60,214 nucleotides of DNA from Bacteriovoracaceae bacterium (GTDB taxonomy: Bacteria; Bdellovibrionota; Bacteriovoracia; Bacteriovoracales; Bacteriovoracaceae). The notes under the pieces were generated by a model. It was not told the DNA's origin. It did not search any database and saw only the letters and a program-made list of their open reading frames with translations. A program made the translations under genes and the position numbers. Positions 26,864-36,005 of the stretch are shown here, piece by piece. Positions within the stretch are counted from its first letter, which is position 1. The number at the start of each line of letters is the position of its first letter. Location: assembly GCA_947446575.1 (NCBI GenBank), contig CANFHC010000019.1, forward strand, positions 1 through 60,214, in the 5' to 3' direction.

Positions 26864-26882
26864 AATTATTTAACTTTAACTT

Positions 26883-28631
26883 CTATCGTAATTTTGCAGG
26901 TATTTTATCTTCATTTAACTTTAAAAACATTTCTTTAAGTTCCATGATCGTTAAGTTTTTAGAGTTTGCTTCGCCATGACCTCTGATACTAACGGCCTTG
27001 TTTTCCATTTCGCGATCACCAACAACTAACATAAAAGGAACTTTTGATTGTTGAATTTGTCGAGTCTTGTATCCCATTGTTTCATTTCTTTCATCAACTT
27101 TCACTCTCAAGCCTAGATATTTTAATTCTAAGGCCAGAGTCTTACAAAACTCCAGATGTTTATCAGTTGAGACTGGAACAATCACTGCTTGCTCTGGTGA
27201 AAGCCAGAATGGAAAAATTCCAGCGATATGCTCAAGATAAACTCCGATGAATCTTTCAAGGGAACCCAGTAGGGCACGGTGAATAACCACCGGGCGCACG
27301 TCATGACCTTCTTGATTAGTGTATTTTAAATCGAAACGATCTGGTAATTGGAAATCTAATTGGATTGTTCCCAACTGATGCCATCTTCCAATTGCATCGG
27401 CAATTTGAATATCAATTTTAGGGCCATAGAATGCACCATCACCAACATTGATATGGTAAGCGTGCCCAGTTTTATCTAGAGCACCTTTAAGTGCTGCTTC
27501 TGCCTTATCCCAAGTAGCGTCGTCTCCAGCTTTTGATTCTGGGCGAGTTGAGAGACCAATTTTAATTTGATTAAATCCAAAGTGGTCATAGCAAATAAAA
27601 AACATTTCCATTAGTTTTATAATTTCAACTTCAATACCTTCCATTTGAATAAAGATGTGGGCATCGTCCTGACAAAATGAACGTACGCGAGTAAGACCTG
27701 CGACTGCTCCCGCACTTTCATAGCGGTGAAGACGTCCAAAATCAGCATATCTCATTGGTAGATCACGATAAGAATATTTATAGTGCTTGAACATAAGCAT
27801 GTGGCATGGACAGTTCATTGGCTTTAGTGCAAATTCTTTTTTATCTACTTGAGAAAAATACATATTTTCTTTGTAGTGAGCATAATGACCAGATGTATGC
27901 CAAAGTTCAGAATCTAGAAGCATAGGTGTGATAACTTCATCGTAGCCATACAAAACGTAAATTCTTCTCATAAAGGCAACGAGTTCGTTGTAAACAGTAG
28001 TTCCTTTTGGCATAAAAAATGGCGAAGCAGGAGCAACTGATTCAAAATGAAAAAGCTCCATTTCTTTACCTAATTTTCGATGGTCGCGCTTTTTAGCTTC
28101 TTCTAAAAAGATTAAATGATCTTCAAGTTGCTTTTTAGTTGTGAAGCTAGCAGCGTAAATTCTTTGGAGCATTTTATTATTAGAATCTCCCTTCCAATAG
28201 GCACCAGCGGTGTGCAGGAGTTTAAAAAATTTCGGAAGATGCCCTGTGTTCTCTACGTGAGGACCACGGCATAGATCGACGAATTCGCCTTGTTGGTAAC
28301 AAGAGATTTCTTGATCAGCAGGGATATCAGAGACAACTTCAACTTTTAGAGGCTGATTTCTTTTTTTCCAGAAATCTATTGATTCATCGCGATTGAAAAC
28401 CATGCGAGTGATGGGAAGTTTTTCATCGATAATATCCATCATGGTTTTTTCAATTAGAGCGAGATCTTCGTCTCCAATCTTAGCATCTACGTCAATATCG
28501 TAATAAAACCCATTTTCTATCACTGGGCCGATGCCAAATTGAGGATTTTTGTCTTTATAGACTCGATTAACGGCTTGTGCCATGAGGTGAGCAGTTGAAT
28601 GACGTATTGTGTCTAAGTCGTATTTGGCCAT
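26883..28631 (-). CDS. thrS: Threonyl-tRNA synthetase without TGS domain
   Basis: A 582-residue class II synthetase that charges tRNA-Thr. The editing domain begins immediately (DTIRHSTAHLMAQAV, residues 6-20), so the roughly 60-residue N-terminal TGS domain of standard ThrRS is absent. The editing site YQQGEFVDLCRGPH, the zinc-binding KPMNCPCHMLMFK, motif 2 around RLHRYE and motif 3 in VIHRALLGSLERF are present, with the anticodon domain at the C-terminus. No T-box or other large leader structure is seen. Divergent from the TPR regulator. Confidence 0.95.
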   Translation of the reverse strand: MAKYDLDTIRHSTAHLMAQAVNRVYKDKNPQFGIGPVIENGFYYDIDVDAKIGDEDLALIEKTMMDIIDEKLPITRMVFNRDESIDFWKKRNQPLKVEVVSDIPADQEISCYQQGEFVDLCRGPHVENTGHLPKFFKLLHTAGAYWKGDSNNKMLQRIYAASFTTKKQLEDHLIFLEEAKKRDHRKLGKEMELFHFESVAPASPFFMPKGTTVYNELVAFMRRIYVLYGYDEVITPMLLDSELWHTSGHYAHYKENMYFSQVDKKEFALKPMNCPCHMLMFKHYKYSYRDLPMRYADFGRLHRYESAGAVAGLTRVRSFCQDDAHIFIQMEGIEVEIIKLMEMFFICYDHFGFNQIKIGLSTRPESKAGDDATWDKAEAALKGALDKTGHAYHINVGDGAFYGPKIDIQIADAIGRWHQLGTIQLDFQLPDRFDLKYTNQEGHDVRPVVIHRALLGSLERFIGVYLEHIAGIFPFWLSPEQAVIVPVSTDKHLEFCKTLALELKYLGLRVKVDERNETMGYKTRQIQQSKVPFMLVVGDREMENKAVSIRGHGEANSKNLTIMELKEMFLKLNEDKIPAKLR

Positions 28632-28675
28632 TTAAGTCTCCGAAAGAGTGAGAAATATGAAAATTTTACAGTGCT

Positions 28676-28704
28676 AGAATATCAGTCTTACCTTTTTAAA
28701 TCAA
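28676..28704 (-). promoter_or_regulatory. Probable thrS promoter
   Basis: On the minus strand, TTGATT (28704-28699) and TATTCT (28681-28676) are separated by 17 nt. Transcription would start near 28669, giving a leader of about 38 nt, too short for a T-box. Confidence 0.6.
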
Positions 28705-28745
28705 CGAGTTGAATCTTACTTTTAGAAAAATCTTACAACCATCTT

Positions 28746-28774
28746 TTGACGCTGAAAACATCACGTGATATGAC
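28746..28774 (+). promoter_or_regulatory. Promoter with embedded palindrome for the TPR/winged-helix regulator
   Basis: TTGACG at 28746-28751 and TATGAC at 28769-28774 with a 17-nt spacer. A perfect 10-bp palindrome, ATCACGTGAT, occupies 28760-28769, between the two boxes and touching the -10. A protein bound there would block polymerase. The mRNA leader would be about 50 nt. Confidence 0.55.
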
Positions 28775-28831
28775 GTTCAAACTTCACTTTAAATAACAAG
28801 AGAAGTGGTCTTAATTTTGTGGAGAACTCCT

Positions 28832-30100
28832 ATGGTATCAACTCTAGATTTTGGAATTTCAGAAGTGCAATCTGAAGGTCATCCGGCCCTTGGACTTTTT
28901 CAAGACGACACGAAAAAAATTGAGACAGAAATTACAAGTTCTGACATTGGTAGGTCTTATTATCAACTCGGTAAAGTCTATTACGACAAAGCTGATTTAG
29001 ATAAAGCTGAAGAAGCTTTTGTTAAAGCCTTAGCTTTCGCCGATCCTATAAGAGATGGTTTTTCAATATTAAAAACTTACGGTTTTCTTATTCGCCTTGC
29101 TTCTGAAAAATTAGAAGATGCTAAAGCTCAGAAATATATTCTAGAGAGTGAAAAATTAATGGATGCTCTTTCTCGAGCTCTTCCAACTCTTTCATCGGAA
29201 TTTTTCTACAACATGGGTGTCGTAAAAAATTATGGTGGTAACTTTGAAGAAGCTAAGTCTAATTTTGAATTGGCTTATAAAAAATCTTCAGAAGAAAATG
29301 AACCTGAACTACTTTCGAAATGTCTTCTTTCATTAGCAACTAATGCTTTTTATAGAAAAGATTTTGAACTTTCACTTCGTTTCTTAGATCAATTAAATGA
29401 CCTCTTAAAAATCATCAAAAAATTCTATCTTTCTGGAGCTATGTATACATATTACGCTAAAATTTTTATTGAAATGAATGAAAATGAGAAGGCGCTTAAT
29501 TACTACAAACTGGCCAATGAATACTTACAAAGCAAAAAGTGTTGGAACCTTTACGGATACATTCTTTTTGGAAAAGCAACTGCTCTTAAAAAAGCAGGAA
29601 ATTTTGATGAAGCATTGAACATGTTTCACTTGGCACAAGAGTCAATTGATGTTGCTACATTTAAGCGCTTGAATCATTTAATTGAAGCTGAAATTGATGA
29701 TGTTAATGATTCAACAGTTGATCTTTACTTAGATCGTACAAATAGAAAAATCGTTGAAAGATCATTGGGAACAATTGATTTCAAACACAGATTTGTTCTT
29801 CTTGAAATTCTTTTCCTTCTTTCAAAAAATCCTGGAACTTACTTTGATAAAGAGCAACTTGCAAAAATGATTTGGAAAGATGAGTACAACCCATTAATCC
29901 ATGATAAATTAATTTACACGAGTGTTTCACGTTTAAGAAAACTTATTGAACCAATAGAATCTGATTCAAAGAGAAAATATATTATCCGTGGAAAAGATGG
30001 TTATACATTTAACCCGCAAGCTAAGATTCGTTTCCATATGGAAGTTAAAACAAATTCTGAGCGATCAATTGGTAACGTTGATTTAAGCTCACCTGTTTAA
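28832..30100 (+). CDS. TPR-repeat protein with C-terminal OmpR-type winged helix
   Basis: A 422-residue likely transcription regulator. Several TPR-like helical repeats fill residues 40-300 (IGRSYYQLGKVYYDKADLDKAEEAF, FYNMGVVKNYGGNFEEAKSNF-type units). The C-terminal 100 residues resemble a Trans_reg_C winged helix: LLEILFLLSKNPGTYF, KEQLAKMIW, YTSVSRLRKLIEP and IIRGKDGYTF, where the GxGY-type end is typical. There is no receiver domain, so signals may come through protein binding to the TPRs. ATG 28832 is chosen because GGAG lies 7 nt before it. Weakly related in layout to HilA/SARP-like regulators in reverse order. Confidence 0.8.
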   Translation: MVSTLDFGISEVQSEGHPALGLFQDDTKKIETEITSSDIGRSYYQLGKVYYDKADLDKAEEAFVKALAFADPIRDGFSILKTYGFLIRLASEKLEDAKAQKYILESEKLMDALSRALPTLSSEFFYNMGVVKNYGGNFEEAKSNFELAYKKSSEENEPELLSKCLLSLATNAFYRKDFELSLRFLDQLNDLLKIIKKFYLSGAMYTYYAKIFIEMNENEKALNYYKLANEYLQSKKCWNLYGYILFGKATALKKAGNFDEALNMFHLAQESIDVATFKRLNHLIEAEIDDVNDSTVDLYLDRTNRKIVERSLGTIDFKHRFVLLEILFLLSKNPGTYFDKEQLAKMIWKDEYNPLIHDKLIYTSVSRLRKLIEPIESDSKRKYIIRGKDGYTFNPQAKIRFHMEVKTNSERSIGNVDLSSPV

Positions 30101-30108
30101 AAAAGAGC

Positions 30109-30573
30109 GTGACTTCAACATTTAATTTAATCAAAGGCCAGGAAGCTTATTCAAGTGAACTGGCCTTTGTGCTTTTTAAACTCGATCAAGAGTTTTTTCC
30201 GACTCCATGGAATCAAGAATCATGGACGAATTTGTTTTCAGATCACAATCGATTTTTAGTAACTATCAGCAATTCAAGTGGTGAAGTGTCGGGTTTTTGC
30301 CTTTTTGATCTTTCTGTCGCAGATTCCTTTGCGCATCTTTTAAAGATCTTAGTGAATCCAAATAGGCAGCAATCCGGACTAGGGGAAAAATTATTAAATA
30401 CGGCATTAGAGAATTTATTAGGTCGTTCTATTGCTAAATATTTTTTAGAAGTTGAATTAACAAACAGCGCGGCATGTAAGCTTTATGAAAGGTGTGGGTT
30501 TAAAAAAATTCATCAAAAAAAAGATTTTTACGGCCAAGGTCGTGACGCACTTATAATGATAAGAGAGCTTTAG
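30109..30573 (+). CDS. RimI-like GNAT acetyltransferase
   Basis: A 154-residue GNAT protein. FFPTPWNQESW near residue 30 is the conserved start of RimI-type N-alpha-acetyltransferases of ribosomal protein S18. The acetyl-CoA loop NRQQSGLGEKLL and the segment ELTNSAACKLYERCGFKKI fit as well. The start is GTG 30109, nine bases after the stop of the regulator gene, so it is probably co-transcribed. No tsaB/tsaD genes are adjacent. Confidence 0.8.
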   Translation: MTSTFNLIKGQEAYSSELAFVLFKLDQEFFPTPWNQESWTNLFSDHNRFLVTISNSSGEVSGFCLFDLSVADSFAHLLKILVNPNRQQSGLGEKLLNTALENLLGRSIAKYFLEVELTNSAACKLYERCGFKKIHQKKDFYGQGRDALIMIREL

Positions 30574-30586
30574 TGTCAGGGAATGT

Positions 30587-30614
30587 TTGCAAATCCCTAA
30601 AATTTTGTTATAGT
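30587..30614 (+). promoter_or_regulatory. Promoter of the rimP-nusA-infB operon leader
   Basis: TTGCAA at 30587-30592 and TATAGT at 30609-30614 with a 16-nt spacer, close to the sigma-70 consensus. The start would be near 30621, giving a 130-nt leader before rimP that contains a complete intrinsic terminator. Confidence 0.65.
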
Positions 30615-30693
30615 GGCCACGTAGTAACTTTTTAATAGTCCTTATTTTAAGCTTTTAATAGTTTCTATCGCCGAAAATATTTATACAGATATC

Positions 30694-30731
30694 AAGGGTG
30701 GATTTTTTAATTCCGCCCTTTTTTTTTGTTT
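30694..30731 (+). terminator. Leader terminator/attenuator before rimP
   Basis: AAGGGTGGA (30694-30702) pairs with TTCCGCCCTT (30711-30720), one wobble, followed by nine T. It ends about 20 nt before the rimP start and lies downstream of the promoter at 30587-30614, so it sits inside the operon leader instead of at an operon end. Confidence 0.85.
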
Positions 30732-30749
30732 TTTTATAGGATTCTAAGA

Positions 30750-31283
30750 ATGGTTCTTCGCGGTACTCGAAGTGGTTTGGAATTAAAATTTCTTGAGCTT
30801 GCTTCAAAAATTTTGAGTGAGTTGAAATTAGAGATGTATGATCTCGAGTGGAGTGGTCCGTCTGGGGAGCTTCGACTTTTTATTATGAATCCTGCGACTA
30901 AAACAGCTGTACTAGAAGACTGTGTAAAAGTAGATCGCGCATTTACTCCTTATATGGAATCTGAAACTTGGATACCGGAAAACTTCACACTTGAAGTTTC
31001 TTCTCCGGGGTTATTTAGAAATCTTACGACGATTGAGCATTTCAAAGGTGTCGTGGGTCAAGATATAACACTTGGGTTAGCGAAAAAAATAGATGAAACA
31101 ATTTACCCCGATTTTCCGAAAGTACTTCGCAATAATTTAAAAATTAAAGTGAAACTTTTAGAAGTAAAAGATGATTCGATCATGATTGATGCTAGAGGCG
31201 TCTTGATTGAAGTTCCCTTTTCACAAATAAAAAAAGCAAATTTAGAAACAGACTTTAATAATCACCAACCAGAAAAAGAATAA
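30750..31283 (+). CDS. rimP: Ribosome maturation factor RimP
   Basis: A 177-residue protein for 30S subunit maturation. Family marks are LELASKILSELKLEMYDLEW, the block DCVKVDRAFTPYMES, and FTLEVSSPGLFRNL, the last being the RimP signature. The C-terminal SH3-like part has VPFSQIKKANLE. I use ATG 30750, with AGGA 9 nt upstream; a longer frame would run back into the terminator T-run. First gene of the rimP-nusA-infB-rbfA-truB operon, with 14 nt to nusA. Confidence 0.92.
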   Translation: MVLRGTRSGLELKFLELASKILSELKLEMYDLEWSGPSGELRLFIMNPATKTAVLEDCVKVDRAFTPYMESETWIPENFTLEVSSPGLFRNLTTIEHFKGVVGQDITLGLAKKIDETIYPDFPKVLRNNLKIKVKLLEVKDDSIMIDARGVLIEVPFSQIKKANLETDFNNHQPEKE

Positions 31284-31297
31284 GCAGGCAGGTTGAA

Positions 31298-32704
31298 ATG
31301 AATTTCTCAGAATTAGGAAGAATGATAGAAACACTAGGAAAAGACCGCGGAATCGACAAGAGAGTTGTCGTGCGTGCCATTGAACAAGCGTTTCTTGTGA
31401 CAGCTAGGAAAAAATATGGAATCCAAGGCGAATACGAAACTCGTTACAACGACGCTGAAGATGAAATCGAAATTTACCAATACAAAAACGTTGTAGAAGC
31501 AGTAAAAGATCCAATTATAGAAATCACTATTAACGATGCTCGAACATTAGATGAAGCAGTAGAAGTGGGTGATCAGTTAGGGATTCGTATCGAAAACCCA
31601 AGTTTCACACGAGTTGACGTTCAAACTGCTCGTCAAATTATTTTTCAAAAAGTAAGAGACGCTGAAAGAGAAATTTTATTCTCTGATTTTAAACATAGAG
31701 AAGGCGAACTTGTTACAGGTATCGCTCGTCGATATGAACGTGGAAACGTTATTGTTGACCTTGGTAAATCAGATGCAGTTCTTTCAAGAAAAGAGCTTAT
31801 TCCAGGGGAAAATTTTAAAACTGGTGACAGAATTCAGGCGTACCTTTCGGAAGTTGTAATGACAAACAGAGGACCGGAAATCCGTCTTTCTCGTACATCA
31901 CCAATGTACTTAGTAAAATTATTTGAAGTAGAAGTTCCAGAAATTTTAGATGGAAACATTGAAATTAAATCGGCGGCTCGTGAACCGGGACAACGTGCAA
32001 AGATCGCCGTTTATACTAGCGATAAAGACATCGACCCAGTTGGTGCGTGTGTTGGTATGAAAGGATCTCGCGTGCAAAACGTTGTTAACGAGCTTCAAGG
32101 TGAAAAGATTGATATCGTTCGTTGGAATTCTGACATTGAAATTTTCGCTAGAGCTGCTTTAGCTCCTTCGGAAATTACAAATATTCAAGTTGATCACAGC
32201 AATTATTCAATGGACGTAGTTGTTGAAGAAGATCAATTGTCACTAGCGATTGGAAGACGCGGACAAAATGTTCGTTTGGCAGCGATGCTAACTGGATATA
32301 AAATCAACATCATTTCTAAAACTAAGCTTCAAGAAAAAATTAAAAAAGCAGTTGAGAATCTTGTTCAAATTCAAACAGTATCTGATGCTCGCGCACAAAT
32401 GCTTGTTCAAAACGGGATTATGTCAATTGGTGACTTAGCAGCTCTTGATGCTGAGACACTGGCAGCAATGGTTCATGGAAATGTAACCGATGCCGCTAAC
32501 ATATTAAAAGAAACTCATGAAGCAATTGAAAAAGGTCTCGTCAACCTTGCGGACGATGGAGAGGAATTAGTTTCTGCTTCAGCAGTTCCTGCTTATAAAG
32601 GTCTCCTTGATAAGCATAAAGATATGCCAGCTGATGGCAAAGACAAATTCTCTGAAGCAGAAAGACGCTTAAGAGAAGAGCTTGCAGCTTTTAAATTGAA
32701 ATAA
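31298..32704 (+). CDS. nusA: Transcription termination/antitermination factor NusA
   Basis: A 468-residue RNA polymerase-associated factor. The N-terminal polymerase-binding domain covers about residues 1-125. An S1 domain follows (VTGIARRYERGNVIVDLGKSDAVL, about 135-200), then two KH domains with the diagnostic DPVGACVGMKGSRVQNV and LSLAIGRRGQNVRLAA. One helix-hairpin-helix type acidic repeat (ARAQMLVQNGIMSIGDLAAL-like, near 365-400) is present, fewer than in E. coli. The tail ends in a Lys/Glu-rich coil. Confidence 0.97.
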   Translation: MNFSELGRMIETLGKDRGIDKRVVVRAIEQAFLVTARKKYGIQGEYETRYNDAEDEIEIYQYKNVVEAVKDPIIEITINDARTLDEAVEVGDQLGIRIENPSFTRVDVQTARQIIFQKVRDAEREILFSDFKHREGELVTGIARRYERGNVIVDLGKSDAVLSRKELIPGENFKTGDRIQAYLSEVVMTNRGPEIRLSRTSPMYLVKLFEVEVPEILDGNIEIKSAAREPGQRAKIAVYTSDKDIDPVGACVGMKGSRVQNVVNELQGEKIDIVRWNSDIEIFARAALAPSEITNIQVDHSNYSMDVVVEEDQLSLAIGRRGQNVRLAAMLTGYKINIISKTKLQEKIKKAVENLVQIQTVSDARAQMLVQNGIMSIGDLAALDAETLAAMVHGNVTDAANILKETHEAIEKGLVNLADDGEELVSASAVPAYKGLLDKHKDMPADGKDKFSEAERRLREELAAFKLK

Positions 32705-32725
32705 GTTATGTAAACGGAGTTAATA

Positions 32726-35623
32726 ATGCCTAAAAAAGTTTTTGAACTGGCAAAAGAATTAGAGATTGGACCACTAGATTTGGTCGAGTCCCTGAAGTCA
32801 AAAGGGTTCAACGTTAGAAATCACATGGCCGAACTTTCGGATGATGATGTGTCGAAATTTCTTTCTGCCTTAAAAAAAGATAAGGAAGAAAGTAGTGCGG
32901 CAGCTGGCGATGCTAAAAAGAAAGTTGTAAGAAAAAAAGCACCAACGAGTGATGTAAAAGCTGTTGAAAAGAAAACAGTCGAAAAGAAAGCTGTTGAGAA
33001 AAAGACAGAAGTTAGTGAAGGTGCCGTAGCTGCAGCCGGAGCTAAGAAAGCTTCTGCTGTGAAAAAGAAAGCAACAGTTATTCGCCGTAAAACTGATGAG
33101 AGAGACTCTGGTCTTGAATCAGATTTCGAAAGTGACTCTGAAGAGTATCAAGCACAAAACGCTGGATACGAAGACGAAACTCAATTTGAAGATAGTGAAG
33201 AACTTGAAGAATCGACAGAAGAGTCTGATGAAGTTGAAACTGTTCAGGCAAAATCTCCAACTGCTTCATCTGGTGGTTTAAGAGTTGTTTCTAAGCCAGT
33301 CGTTAAAACACCAGTGCCAGTAGCTCCAGTTGCTCCAGTTCCTGAAGTTACAAAAAGACCAAATACAATTATCAATAAAGCAGAAGATAGAAAAATGGGT
33401 GTCGATAGACCGCACCGTTTTACTCCAATCTATACGCCTTCTAAAGACCCACAATTTGTTGAAGCTCAAGCTGAAAAAGAAAGAGAACTTGTTCGCGTTC
33501 GTGCAGCATCTGCTGCCGCTAAAGCCGCAGGGACTACGACTACAGAAGATAGCGACGAGAAAAAGCGTGGCGAAGAAGAAGAAAATAAAAAACGTTTGGG
33601 TGGTCTTGCTTCGATGATGACTGGTAAAAAAGTTATCGCGAGTAAAGCTCAAGCAATCACTATGTCGCGAGCTGAAGAAGAGTTACGCTCATACACTGCT
33701 CTTAGTGGAACAGGTAGACCGATCTATACTCAAATTATGAGAAAAAAGGACTACGTGGGACCAACACAACAAACAGAAAGAACTGAAGTTAAAGAATCTA
33801 AGCGTGTGGTTCAGATTCATAAAGGTGTTGAATTAGGAGAGTTGGCTAAAAAGCTAAGTCTGAAATTTAAAGATCTTATTGATGCATGTTTAGAATTAAA
33901 TTTATTAATTAAAGAAACAGATTATGTTGGTCCTAGTTTAGCCGCAGATATTTGTGCTTTATTCGGTTATAGAGTTGAAGATAAGGCTTTCAATGAAGAA
34001 AAAATTATTGGAAAAGCTGCCATTACAGATGATGAAAAAAGCAAATTTCCAATCCGTCCACCTGTTGTGGCCATTATGGGGCACGTCGACCATGGGAAAA
34101 CAACACTTCTAGACACCATCAGAAAAGCTAAGGTTGCTTCTGGTGAGGCCGGAGGAATCACTCAACATATTGGAGCTTATTCAGTAAACGTTGATGGTGG
34201 AAAACAAGTTACTTTCTTAGATACTCCAGGTCACGCGGCTTTTGCGGCCATGAGACAACGTGGAGCACACGCTACTGATATCGTTGTACTTGTTGTTGCA
34301 GCTGACGACGGAGTCATGCCACAGACAAAAGAATCAATTAAATTTTGTGAGAACGCGGGTGTACCTATTATTATCGCTGTTAACAAAATGGATAAGCCTG
34401 GAGTTAATCCAGATACCGTAAAAAGAGAGTTAACAGAGTTCAACTTGATGCCAGAAGAATGGGGAGGACAGACTCAATATGTTCACGTCTCAGCACTAAA
34501 AGGCCAAGGAATTGATGAACTCTTAGAAGCAATTTTACTGCAAGCGGAAATTCTTGATTTAAGAGCAGACCCTAAAGCTTCAGTTGAAGGCGTTGTAATT
34601 GAATCGAAAATTGAACCAGGTAGAGGACCGATTGCAACGATTCTCGTTCAAAACGGAACATTAGCTAAAGGTGATTATGTTGTTGTAGGAGAGACTTTTG
34701 GTCGAGCTCGTTCATTGACAGATCATTTAGGTGCTCAACTCTCTGAAGCAGGACCATCTACTCCAGTTCAAATTCTGGGATTAGAGGGAACTCCAGCTCC
34801 AGGAGATAGAATCAATACTGTTAAAAATGAAAGAGAAGCTAAAAAAATCGCTGAGAACAGAATTCAAGAAAGAAAACTTTTGGCTGCTGCTCCAGAGAAG
34901 AAAAAAGTGTCTCTTGAAGATTTCTTTGCCAATGCTGCTAAAGAAGGTGAGGAGCAAAAATTCCTTAACCTTATTATTCGCTCTGACGTTCAAGGATCTT
35001 ACGAAGCGATTAAATCTGCTCTTGAAACTCTTGGTAACTCTGAAGTTGCTGTTAAAGTTATCGCGGGTGGAGTTGGTCCAATCACTGATTCAGATGTTCA
35101 AATGGGAGCAACTTCTGGTGGATTCGTTATCGGATTTAACATGAGACCTGTCACTTCAGCTCGTAAAATGGCTGAAGATAAAGGTGTAGATATTAAGAAC
35201 TACTCCGTTATTTATGAACTTATCAATGATGTAAAACTTGCTCTTGAAGGTCTTCTTGATCCTGAATTTGTTGAAGAATTTATCGGTCGAGCGGAAGTTC
35301 GCGAAGTGTTTAACATTCCTAAAGCGGGTGTTATCGCAGGTTCATATGTTATCGATGGAAAAATTGCTCAAGGATGTAACATCAGACTTCTTAGAAATGG
35401 GAAGATCATGCATGACGGGAAATTATCTTCTCTTAAACGTTTCAAAGACGATGCTAAAGAAGTTAAGAACGGTTATGAATGTGGTATTTCTCTTGAAGGA
35501 TTCTCTGACATTAAACAAGGTGATATTTTCGAAGCGTATATGATGATTCAAAAGAAAAGAACATTAGATGATGCTTCAGGAATAACTGTTTCAGGATCTA
35601 AAGAAGCAAGACCAGTTCTGTAG
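32726..35623 (+). CDS. infB: Translation initiation factor IF-2
   Basis: A 965-residue GTPase that places initiator tRNA on the 30S subunit. An IF2_N domain (1-50) is followed by a long charged linker with short VEKK repeats (about residues 70-95) and acidic stretches. A second IF2_N-like block (around 365-425) comes next. The G domain has GHVDHGKTT, DTPGHAAF and NKMD. Domains II-IV follow to the C-terminus, including SDVQGSYEAIKSAL. The 450-residue N-terminal region is long but normal for the phylum. Confidence 0.98.
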   Translation: MPKKVFELAKELEIGPLDLVESLKSKGFNVRNHMAELSDDDVSKFLSALKKDKEESSAAAGDAKKKVVRKKAPTSDVKAVEKKTVEKKAVEKKTEVSEGAVAAAGAKKASAVKKKATVIRRKTDERDSGLESDFESDSEEYQAQNAGYEDETQFEDSEELEESTEESDEVETVQAKSPTASSGGLRVVSKPVVKTPVPVAPVAPVPEVTKRPNTIINKAEDRKMGVDRPHRFTPIYTPSKDPQFVEAQAEKERELVRVRAASAAAKAAGTTTTEDSDEKKRGEEEENKKRLGGLASMMTGKKVIASKAQAITMSRAEEELRSYTALSGTGRPIYTQIMRKKDYVGPTQQTERTEVKESKRVVQIHKGVELGELAKKLSLKFKDLIDACLELNLLIKETDYVGPSLAADICALFGYRVEDKAFNEEKIIGKAAITDDEKSKFPIRPPVVAIMGHVDHGKTTLLDTIRKAKVASGEAGGITQHIGAYSVNVDGGKQVTFLDTPGHAAFAAMRQRGAHATDIVVLVVAADDGVMPQTKESIKFCENAGVPIIIAVNKMDKPGVNPDTVKRELTEFNLMPEEWGGQTQYVHVSALKGQGIDELLEAILLQAEILDLRADPKASVEGVVIESKIEPGRGPIATILVQNGTLAKGDYVVVGETFGRARSLTDHLGAQLSEAGPSTPVQILGLEGTPAPGDRINTVKNEREAKKIAENRIQERKLLAAAPEKKKVSLEDFFANAAKEGEEQKFLNLIIRSDVQGSYEAIKSALETLGNSEVAVKVIAGGVGPITDSDVQMGATSGGFVIGFNMRPVTSARKMAEDKGVDIKNYSVIYELINDVKLALEGLLDPEFVEEFIGRAEVREVFNIPKAGVIAGSYVIDGKIAQGCNIRLLRNGKIMHDGKLSSLKRFKDDAKEVKNGYECGISLEGFSDIKQGDIFEAYMMIQKKRTLDDASGITVSGSKEARPVL

Positions 35624-35630
35624 TTAATTT

Positions 35631-35993
35631 ATGGCAAAAAAAAATAATTTTAAAAAAGATAAATACGAAGAAAGACTGTTGAATGAAATAAACAGTCTTT
35701 TACGTACTGGAATTAGCGATAGCAGACTTCAAAGAGTTAGCATCACTAAAGTTGAACTCTCACCAGACTATGGCTACGCAACTGTTTCATGGGATACTTT
35801 TGACTCTGGAACACGCGGAGATGCAAAAGCTGCGATTGAAGCTGCTACTGGAAGAATTAGATCAGAGCTTGCAAAAGTTTTGGAAGTCAGACATGTTCCT
35901 AGTTTAAGTTTCGTCTACGATAATCAATTCGAAGAAGAAAAGAAGATTATGGATCTTATAAAAAGCAATCAAATACCAACTGACAAAGAGTAG
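35631..35993 (+). CDS. rbfA: Ribosome-binding factor A
   Basis: A 120-residue KH-type protein for late 16S rRNA maturation. The order RLLNEINSLLRTGISDSRL, ITKVELSPDYGYATVSW and RHVPSLSFVYD matches RbfA, although the typical DPRL is SDSRL here. It starts 8 nt after infB stops. It is part of the conserved infB-rbfA-truB order. Confidence 0.93.
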   Translation: MAKKNNFKKDKYEERLLNEINSLLRTGISDSRLQRVSITKVELSPDYGYATVSWDTFDSGTRGDAKAAIEAATGRIRSELAKVLEVRHVPSLSFVYDNQFEEEKKIMDLIKSNQIPTDKE

Positions 35994-36005
35994 TTAAGTT
36001 TTCTT

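Noticed and set aside
28632-28668. T-box riboswitch upstream of thrS
   Set aside because: The leader predicted from the promoter is under 40 nt and contains no T-box sequence or terminator.
33078-33652. Antisense and alternate frames of 60-124 codons in infB
   Set aside because: They lie over the low-complexity charged linker of IF-2, which leaves other frames open by chance.
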